Origin: an uncultured Cardiobacterium sp.
Lineage (GTDB): Bacteria > Pseudomonadota > Gammaproteobacteria > Cardiobacteriales > Cardiobacteriaceae
Assembly (NCBI RefSeq): GCF_938028825.1
Contig: NZ_CALIZP010000022.1
Location: 62,001 to 126,000, forward strand
Reading direction: 5' to 3'
Length of the DNA stretch: 64,000 bases
In this document: piece by piece, positions 58,655 to 64,000 of the stretch
How positions within the stretch are numbered: the first letter of the stretch is position 1
Layout of the letters: every line of letters starts with the position of its first letter
Notes under the pieces: model-generated
What the model was told of the DNA's origin: nothing
Database searches by the model: none
What the model saw: the letters and a program-made list of their open reading frames with translations, nothing else
Made by a program: the position numbers and the translations under genes

Positions 58655-59167
58655 ATGCTCGAAAAATATAAGAGTAAATATAGAGCTGAACGAGGGTTCA
58701 CTATGTTGGAACTCTTGGTAACAATAGCGATTCTTGGTATTCTGATCAGTTGGGCTGCCCCAAATTACCGCTCTATGATGGAACGTCATAAAGTACGTTC
58801 TGTACTTAATGATTGGAAAAGTGCTTTTTATTTCGCGCAAAGCGAGTCTTTACGATTAAAGGATGGTGTGGTTTTTTGCGCTTCCGATAGTGAAGGCAAG
58901 AAATGCAGTGGTAGTAACGATTTTACCAATGGATGGCTTGTCTTACATGAAGTCGCGGGTCAAAATCCGGAGATATTGCAAGATAGCCCATTGACTGACA
59001 AGAGGATAAAAGTTACTTTGGGCGGCCCGGTAGGGGCTAATGGTCAACTGAAATTTCTAGGAAACGGACGCCTTGATATTAATGCTGGCGGTTCTGTAAC
59101 TGTAAAATTAGGTAACCACGAACTGAAGGTAAATATTTCATCGGCTGGGCGTTTGAGAGGAGCTTGA
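58655..59167 (+). CDS. fimT: Minor pilin FimT/FimU (GspH-like)
   Basis: 170 residues. ERGFTMLELLVTIAILGILISWAAPNYRSMMER is the prepilin motif; the GspH-type ending (GQLKFLGNGRLDINAGGSVTV...) identifies the FimT/FimU group. GAGAGGTG precedes the ATG. Between pilX and pilE in the operon. Confidence 0.87.
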   Translation: MLEKYKSKYRAERGFTMLELLVTIAILGILISWAAPNYRSMMERHKVRSVLNDWKSAFYFAQSESLRLKDGVVFCASDSEGKKCSGSNDFTNGWLVLHEVAGQNPEILQDSPLTDKRIKVTLGGPVGANGQLKFLGNGRLDINAGGSVTVKLGNHELKVNISSAGRLRGA

Positions 59168-59171
59168 TACA

Positions 59172-59648
59172 ATGAAAATGAATAAAGGGTTTACGTTGTT
59201 AGAACTACTTATTGTAGTAGTTATAATGGCTATTATAATGGCTATTGCAATACCGAATTATTCCCGGTATGTCGTTCGTAGCCAGAGAGTGGAAGCACGT
59301 AACGCCCTGCAGGCGATAGCACAACGAATTGATCAAAATTACCGGGTAACACGAGACTATCGAAAACTGGCGAATGGCGATTCTCTTAGCGATGCGACTA
59401 TAAGTAGCTGGAATTTTGCAGATATTCCCAGTAGTACCAATAAACGTTATGCGATTAGTTTTGTACCTAACACGATTACAGCGACTGGATATACTTTGCA
59501 GGCACAAGCTTTTGGTAACCAGGCACAAAGAGATAAGGACTGTGCTTATTTCTTTTACGATCAGAGTGGTTCACAGATGGCGTCGAAAACAGCTACTCCT
59601 CCGAGCAGCAAGCGCGATGAAGTCTCATTAGAATGCTGGTCAAAATAG
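59172..59648 (+). CDS. pilE: Minor pilin PilE
   Basis: 158 residues. NKGFTLLELLIVVVIMAIIMAIAIPNYSRYV with Glu5, then VEARNALQAIAQRIDQNY and a disulfide-type C-terminus (KDCAYFFYDQSG...SLECWSK). Size and position as last gene of the operon fit the Pseudomonas-type minor pilin PilE rather than the major pilin. A hairpin and the terminator at 59868 follow. Confidence 0.87.
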   Translation: MKMNKGFTLLELLIVVVIMAIIMAIAIPNYSRYVVRSQRVEARNALQAIAQRIDQNYRVTRDYRKLANGDSLSDATISSWNFADIPSSTNKRYAISFVPNTITATGYTLQAQAFGNQAQRDKDCAYFFYDQSGSQMASKTATPPSSKRDEVSLECWSK

Positions 59649-59867
59649 AAATTTTGGTTATGGTTTGAAAATTATGCTAGGTTGGGCATACGATAGTTAG
59701 TAGTAACCTGAAAAGTATGCTGCCCATAATCCGGGCAGGTTTGGCTGATTCTTCCAACTATGAGGACAATGGAAAAAATCTCTTCGTATTTCCTGTCCGC
59801 GCTATTGACATATTCGTTGAGCATGCATTTCAGGCCACCACCAGCACAGTTAGTTATACTGATGATT

Positions 59868-59897
59868 AAAAGCCCTCCCTACGGGGAGGGCTTTTTT
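59868..59897. terminator. Bidirectional terminator after the pil operon
   Basis: GCCCTCCC-TACG-GGGAGGGC flanked by AAAA and TTTTTT; ends the pil operon and the convergent 59908 gene. Confidence 0.85.
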
Positions 59898-59907
59898 GTG
59901 CCGCTTG

Positions 59908-60513
59908 TCAGGCATCGTAGGTGGTCGAAGCGGTGTCGCCGCCACTGCCGGTCCAGTTGGTGTGGTGGTATTTGCCGCGCGGTTGGTCGGTGCGTTCGTA
60001 GGTGTGCGCGCCGAAGTAGTCGCGCTGGGCTTGCAGCAGGTTGGCAGGTAGTTGTGCGCTGGTGTAGCCGTCGAGGAGGGTCAGCGCCGAGGTCATGCAT
60101 GGCACGGGGATGCCGTGGCTGATGGCCGCTTCCAGCGCGCCGGTCAGCTGTCCCAGCAGCACGATGCCGTGGGCGAAGAGCACGATTTTCAGCGGCAGGT
60201 GATGGGTGCGGCCAGCATTTAGTTTGTCAGCCAGCCAATGCCACCATACACGGCGGCGGCCAGCAGCGCGTGCAGCGACGGGCGCCGCGCGTTCGGGGAG
60301 GGCGTAGCGCAGCCAGTCAACCAGCAGCAGGATGCTACCCGGCAGCGCCATCAGCAGGGTGACAAGGAACTTCACGCTGACGATGGCGTCCTCGGCCGCT
60401 TTGTCCAGCAGGATTAGATACTGGGTAAGAAATAGTGCGACGCACAGCAGCCAGAGACTGCCGACGATAGCGGTCGGGCGTAGTTGTGGTTTGCGCTGCC
60501 GGACGGTTGGCAT
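59908..60513 (-). CDS. Chimeric ORF: membrane protein fused to 6-phosphogluconate dehydrogenase tail
   Basis: 201 residues. Residues 1-125 are a membrane protein with three helices (TAIVGSLWLLCVALFLTQYLILL, VKFLVTLLMALPGSILLLVDW, LKIVLFAHGIVLLGQL). From about residue 128 it reads EAAISHGIPVPCMTSALTLLDGY and PANLLQAQRDYFGAHTYERTDQPRGKYHHTNW, the C-terminus of Gnd. The rest of gnd is absent, so a deletion seems to have joined two genes in frame. The Gnd tail cannot be active alone. Whether the fusion is expressed is unknown. Confidence 0.7.
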   Translation of the reverse strand: MPTVRQRKPQLRPTAIVGSLWLLCVALFLTQYLILLDKAAEDAIVSVKFLVTLLMALPGSILLLVDWLRYALPERAAPVAARAAGRRRVWWHWLADKLNAGRTHHLPLKIVLFAHGIVLLGQLTGALEAAISHGIPVPCMTSALTLLDGYTSAQLPANLLQAQRDYFGAHTYERTDQPRGKYHHTNWTGSGGDTASTTYDA

Positions 60514-60516
60514 GGC

Positions 60517-61077
60517 TTAAGCGACGATTTCCCTGATTTTCGCAATCAGCCGGGCGGCGTGGGCGCGGGCTTGTTCTTTCTGCGCGTTGATGGCGGCGTT
60601 GTCATCGCGGGCGGTATAGCTGAGGCCGCAGGTGTAGATGGGCGGCACAAAGTCGAGGTTGCACAGGGCGGCGGTGCTCGCAAAGGCGGGGAAGTAGTCT
60701 TCCACGGTGTGTTGCATCGGGCCGTCTTTCCGGTAGGCGGCGGCAGGCGCACCGGTGGTGAAGGAGAAAAGCAGTTTTTTGCCGTCGAGTTTGCCTTCGC
60801 TGCCGTGCGAGAAGCCGTGCCGGAAGACTTGGTCCAGCCACAGTTTCAAGAGGCCGGGCATGGCATACCACGAGAAGGGGAATTGCAGCACGATGACGTC
60901 GGCTTTCAACAGCGCGGCCTGTTCGGCGGCGATGTCGAAGCGGTAGTCGGGATAGAGGCTGTCCAGGCGGCGGATTGCCGCCTCGGGCAGGGCTTTTTCG
61001 ATTTCTTCGAGGATGGTGGCGTTCGCGACGGAGGTGCCGAGGTCGGGGTGGCCGGAGATAATCAGGACGTTTTTCAT
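60517..61077 (-). CDS. NAD(P)H oxidoreductase, flavodoxin-like (KefF/MdaB/NQO1 family)
   Basis: 186 residues. NVLIISGHPDLGTSVAN is the FMN-binding start; VIVLQFPFSWYAMPGLLKLWLDQVFRHGF is the family signature; TTGAPAAAYRKDGP follows. Probably reduces quinones or electrophiles with two electrons. It overlaps the upstream GNAT gene (ATGA), so the two are coupled. Confidence 0.88.
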   Translation of the reverse strand: MKNVLIISGHPDLGTSVANATILEEIEKALPEAAIRRLDSLYPDYRFDIAAEQAALLKADVIVLQFPFSWYAMPGLLKLWLDQVFRHGFSHGSEGKLDGKKLLFSFTTGAPAAAYRKDGPMQHTVEDYFPAFASTAALCNLDFVPPIYTCGLSYTARDDNAAINAQKEQARAHAARLIAKIREIVA

Positions 61078-61517
61078 AGTTTTTCCTTGGATCGGGTGAA
61101 GGTTTTGTGCAAGAAGTAGAGAGAATGGCCGGGCGAGCAGTCGGCGAGTTCGCCGAAAAGGGTGTATCCCATTTTTTCGTAGAAGCCGCGCGCCTGAAAA
61201 TCTGCCGTATCCAGCCGTACGCCGACCAGCTGGCGGTCGCGGGCGAAATGTTCGGCCGCAGTAAGCAGCTGCCGGCCAAGACCCCGATTGCGGCAGGCCG
61301 CATCCACATAGAGCAGGTCCAAAAAATACCAGCCAAAGCGGACAAAGCCCACTGCCCCGCCAATCAGCCGTCCGCCGTCAAAGGCGAGGAAATTTCGTGT
61401 TTCCGCCGCAGACGGGTTGGCGCGCAGCCAGGCGCAACGTGCGCGGTTGGCGGCGCGCAGGCGGTTTGCAATTTCACGACGGTGTTCCGCGTCGTTATCG
61501 GGGCGGATGGTAAACAT
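61074..61517 (-). CDS. GNAT family N-acetyltransferase
   Basis: 147 residues from the ATG at 61517 (AGGA eight bases upstream; earlier in-frame ATGs exist at 61565, 61550 and 61532). LLYVDAACRNRGLGRQLLTAAEHFA contains the acetyl-CoA loop R-x-x-G-x-G/A, and FYEKMGYTLFGEL is the usual C-terminal strand-helix. Substrate unknown. Coupled to the oxidoreductase gene. Confidence 0.88.
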   Translation of the reverse strand: MFTIRPDNDAEHRREIANRLRAANRARCAWLRANPSAAETRNFLAFDGGRLIGGAVGFVRFGWYFLDLLYVDAACRNRGLGRQLLTAAEHFARDRQLVGVRLDTADFQARGFYEKMGYTLFGELADCSPGHSLYFLHKTFTRSKEKL

Positions 61518-61617
61518 CACAGGTTCCTGCATAACAAAGACGGCGCGCATTATAGACAGGCGCAATTAGGCGGATTAGCCTGTAACTGCCTGAGACTCCC
61601 TTAGCCAAAACCACACA

Positions 61618-62514
61618 ATGGACAACAGCATCTACGCCCAACTGAACCTCTTCCGCCTGATTGCCGCCGAAGGCAGCATCACCGCCGCCGCCCGCCGTCT
61701 CGGTATCACCACGCCCTCCGCCAGCGCCGCGCTGAAACAGCTTGAAGGCAAAATCGGCGTGCCGCTCTGTACCCGCACCACCCGCGCCATCCACCTCACC
61801 GAAGCCGGGGAGCAACTGCTGGCGCGCACGGCCGACGCCCTGCTTACCCTGCATCAGGCGGTGGACGAGGCCCGCCGGGCGGGCGGCGAACCGGCCGGCT
61901 GCGTGCGCATCACTCTGGCGCGCTTCGCCTATTAGCTTGTGCTGCGCCCCGTCTTCGCCGGCTTCTGCCGCCGCTATCCGCAGGTATGCCTGGAAATTTC
62001 CCTGAACGACGGCACCATCGATCTGGTCAGCAGCGGCTTCGACCTCGGCATCCGCTTCGGCAATGCCCTGGAAGAAGGCGTCATCGCCCGGCCGCTCTAT
62101 CCGGCGCTGCGCGAGGGTCTTTATGCCGACACCGCCTATCTGCAACAGTACGGCACGCCGGCCACACCCGCCGACCTGCTGCATCATCGGCTTATCGGCT
62201 ACCGCTTCATCACCGCCAACCACCTCTACCCGCTGACCCTGCGGGAAAACGGGCAGGACATCACCGTCGCCCTGCCGATGGCGCTCGTTTGCAACGACAT
62301 CGAGGTGATGAACGACGCCGTGCGCGCCGGTCTCGGCCTGGGGCGCATTTTCGAGCCCATCCGCGACCGGCAGGGCGACCGCGGCGCCTTTATCCCCGTC
62401 CTCGAACCCTACTGGCGCTCCTATCCGCCGATTTATCTTTATTACCGCCAGCAGACGCAAAAAGCGCGGCGGGTGCAGGTGCTGATTGATTATCTGCTGG
62501 GGCAGGGTGGGTGA
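61618..62514 (+). pseudogene. LysR-family regulator broken by an in-frame TAG
   Basis: The ATG at 61618 opens a normal LysR helix-turn-helix (LFRLIAAEGSITAAARRLGITTPSASAALKQLE). At 61933-61935 an in-frame TAG interrupts ITLARFAY-LVLRPVFAGF; the same frame then continues as a complete effector domain (LEISLNDGTIDLVSSGFDLGIRFG...) to 62514. One base change (for example from GAG or CAG) would explain it. It is divergent from the GNAT-oxidoreductase pair, its likely former target. Confidence 0.85.
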
Positions 62515-62524
62515 TGCCCCGCCA

Positions 62525-62551
62525 TGAAAAAAGCCGCAATGTTGCGGCTTT
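62525..62551. terminator. Terminator between the LysR gene and rbfA
   Basis: AGCCGCAA-TG-TTGCGGCT with an A run before and TTT after; ends the infB-rbfA transcript and possibly the LysR gene. Confidence 0.8.
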
Positions 62552-62556
62552 GGGTT

Positions 62557-62958
62557 TCAGGACTGCGTATCCGGGTCTTCTTCCGGCGGCGGCAGGTCCT
62601 TGACCAGGTCGTAGAGGAGGTTGTCCATGCGCGCGCCGTATTCCACGGAATCGTCATAGACAAAGGTGAGTTCCGGCACTTTGCGCGTGGTGAGCTTTTG
62701 CGCGAGGTGGTGGCGGAATTGTCCCGCGTGTTCGTTCAGGGCGCGGATGAGGTCCTGCCGTTCGCCCGGGTTGCTGATGACGTGGGTAACGTACACTTTG
62801 GCAAAGGACAGGTCGCGCGTGACCCGCACCGCCGTAATCGACAGCAGCGAGGCATGCGGGTGGTTGAGGATTTGCGCGATGAAGCCCGGCGTGAGTTCGC
62901 GCCGGATTTGTTCGCCGATGCGGCGGGTGCGGTCGCCGTGCTGTTTGTGGTGTTGCAT
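62557..62958 (-). CDS. rbfA: Ribosome-binding factor A
   Basis: 133 residues from the ATG at 62958. RTRRIGEQIRRELTPGFIAQI, VRVTRDLSFAKVYVTHV and RKVPELTFVYDDSVEYGARMDNLL are RbfA signatures (KH-like fold, 30S maturation). The start overlaps the infB stop (TAATG), the usual infB-rbfA order. Confidence 0.95.
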   Translation of the reverse strand: MQHHKQHGDRTRRIGEQIRRELTPGFIAQILNHPHASLLSITAVRVTRDLSFAKVYVTHVISNPGERQDLIRALNEHAGQFRHHLAQKLTTRKVPELTFVYDDSVEYGARMDNLLYDLVKDLPPPEEDPDTQS

Positions 62959-64000
62959 TACAGGGTCCTTTCGACGGAGACGCGTTCGTAGCATTCAATC
63001 TGGTCGCCGATGCGCACGTCGTTGTAATTTTTCACGCCGAGGCCGCATTCGGTGCCGGCGCGCACTTCGTTCACGTCATCCTTGAAGCGGCGCAGGGATT
63101 CGAGCGCGCCTTCGTAGATGACGATGTTGTTGCGCAGGACGCGGATGGGGTTGTTGCGTTTCAGGATGCCGTCTTCGACGATGCAGCCCGCCACGGTGCC
63201 GAATTTGGAGGAGCGGAAGACTTCGCGCACTTCGGCGAGGCCGATGATGTCTTCGCGCACTTCCGGTGAGAGCAGGCCCTGCATCGCCGCTTTCACCTGG
63301 TCGATGGCTTCGTAGATGATGCTGTAATAACGCAGGTCCACGCCTTCGTTTTCGACGAGTTTTTTCGCGTTGGCATCCGCGCGGACGTTGAAGGCGATGA
63401 TGATAGCTTCGGAGGCGATGGCGAGTTGCACGTCGGATTCGGTGATGCCGCCGATGCCGGAGGCGATGATGTTCACCTTGACTTCGTCGGTGGCGAGTTT
63501 GAGCAGCGAGTCGGAGAGGGCTTCCACCGAGCCTTGCACGTCGGCCTTGATCATGAGGTTGACGGTCTGCACCTCGCCGCTGTCCGCATTGGCGAAAAGG
63601 TTTTCCAGTTTGGCTTTCTGCTGGCGGGCGATTTTGATTTCTTTGAATTTGCCCTGGCGGAAGTTGGCGATTTCGCGCGCCTTACGTTCGTTTTCGACGA
63701 TGACGACTTCGTCGCCCGCGTTCGGGGTGCCGGAGAGACCGAGGATTTCGACAGGCGTCGAGGCACCTGCTTCTTTGAGTTCGTTACCGTTTTCATCCAG
63801 CATGGCGCGGATTTTGCCGTATTCCATGCCGGCCAGCATGATATCGCCTTTTTTGACGAGGCCGGACTGGACGAGGACGGTGGCGACGCTGCCGCGCCCG
63901 CGATCAAGGCGGGATTCGATGACGACACCGCGCCCCATGCCGGTGGAGGGGGCGGTGAGTTCGAGGACTTCGGCCTGGATGAGGACTTTGTCGAGCAGGT
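62958..64000 (-). CDS. infB: Translation initiation factor IF-2, C-terminal part
   Basis: 347 codons inside the window; the gene continues past the right edge. GRGVVIESRLDRGRGSVATVLVQSG is domain II, and FRSSKFGTVAGCIVEDGILKRN...RFKDDVNEVRAGTECGLGVKNYNDVRIGDQIECYE is domain IV, which binds fMet-tRNA. The GTPase domain lies outside. It stops at 62958, overlapping rbfA. Confidence 0.97.
   Translation of the reverse strand, partial: LLDKVLIQAEVLELTAPSTGMGRGVVIESRLDRGRGSVATVLVQSGLVKKGDIMLAGMEYGKIRAMLDENGNELKEAGASTPVEILGLSGTPNAGDEVVIVENERKAREIANFRQGKFKEIKIARQQKAKLENLFANADSGEVQTVNLMIKADVQGSVEALSDSLLKLATDEVKVNIIASGIGGITESDVQLAIASEAIIIAFNVRADANAKKLVENEGVDLRYYSIIYEAIDQVKAAMQGLLSPEVREDIIGLAEVREVFRSSKFGTVAGCIVEDGILKRNNPIRVLRNNIVIYEGALESLRRFKDDVNEVRAGTECGLGVKNYNDVRIGDQIECYERVSVERTL

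Noticed and set aside
1..64000. tRNA, rRNA or CRISPR-Cas genes
   Set aside because: I saw no sequence with tRNA or rRNA features and no cas genes; reading by eye could miss a tRNA.

Overview
The window is a 64 kb piece of a GC-rich gammaproteobacterial chromosome. Gene content (PilT/PilU, a PilY1-minor pilin operon with a sigma-54 promoter, a Slam-type surface lipoprotein, Correia-like miniature elements) suggests a Cardiobacteriaceae-type host such as Cardiobacterium. That assignment is inference from gene content; no rRNA or tRNA is present to test it.

Layout. 1-2.3 kb: a Fic protein and a DUF2726 protein that appear to have replaced most of a TPM-domain gene. 2.4-7.7 kb: iron uptake (TonB siderophore receptor, nitroreductase-like flavoprotein, membrane protein, PepSY-TM protein). 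7.9-28.9 kb: an integrative-element-like accessory region with a VapBC pair, two divergent tyrosine recombinases, STY4534/DUF3577 and DUF3275 proteins, a DNA methyltransferase-like protein, a DUF2958-SNF2 helicase, toxin-antitoxin loci (BrnTA, MazEF, orphan FitA) and many small unknown genes. No conjugation genes are visible, so this is either part of an element or a remnant. 28.9-34.7 kb: a resolvase with its res site, a TacAT pair, decayed genes, and an AT-rich C5 methyltransferase/nuclease pair. 34.8-47.3 kb: core and near-core genes (lipoproteins, fructose PTS, Sel1 protein, dtd, pyrB-glnB, and a mnmG-yggU-yggT-proC operon). 47.4-59.7 kb: pilT-pilU, parE, then the pilY1-pilV-pilW-pilX-fimT-pilE operon. 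59.9-64 kb: a gnd-remnant chimera, a flavodoxin-fold oxidoreductase, a GNAT protein, a LysR gene broken by a stop codon, rbfA and the 3' part of infB.

The most unusual content is in the accessory region. (1) At least six transcription units open with a related 5' leader, five of them behind a recognisable sigma-70 promoter. Five complete copies of the leader carry a stem GTCGTY...RACGAC around a variable inner hairpin, and both stems change with their pairing kept. (2) About twenty genes are each preceded by a compact leader with three overlapping potential hairpins. One is terminator-like and one often covers the ribosome binding site; arm sequences differ from gene to gene but stay complementary. 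(3) Four copies of a two-gene module encode a roughly 70-80 residue membrane protein followed by a tiny 33-46 residue single-helix protein. Together these suggest a coordinated RNA-based control scheme, possibly processive antitermination or translational switching, over a set of small unknown genes. None of these elements matched anything I could name with certainty.
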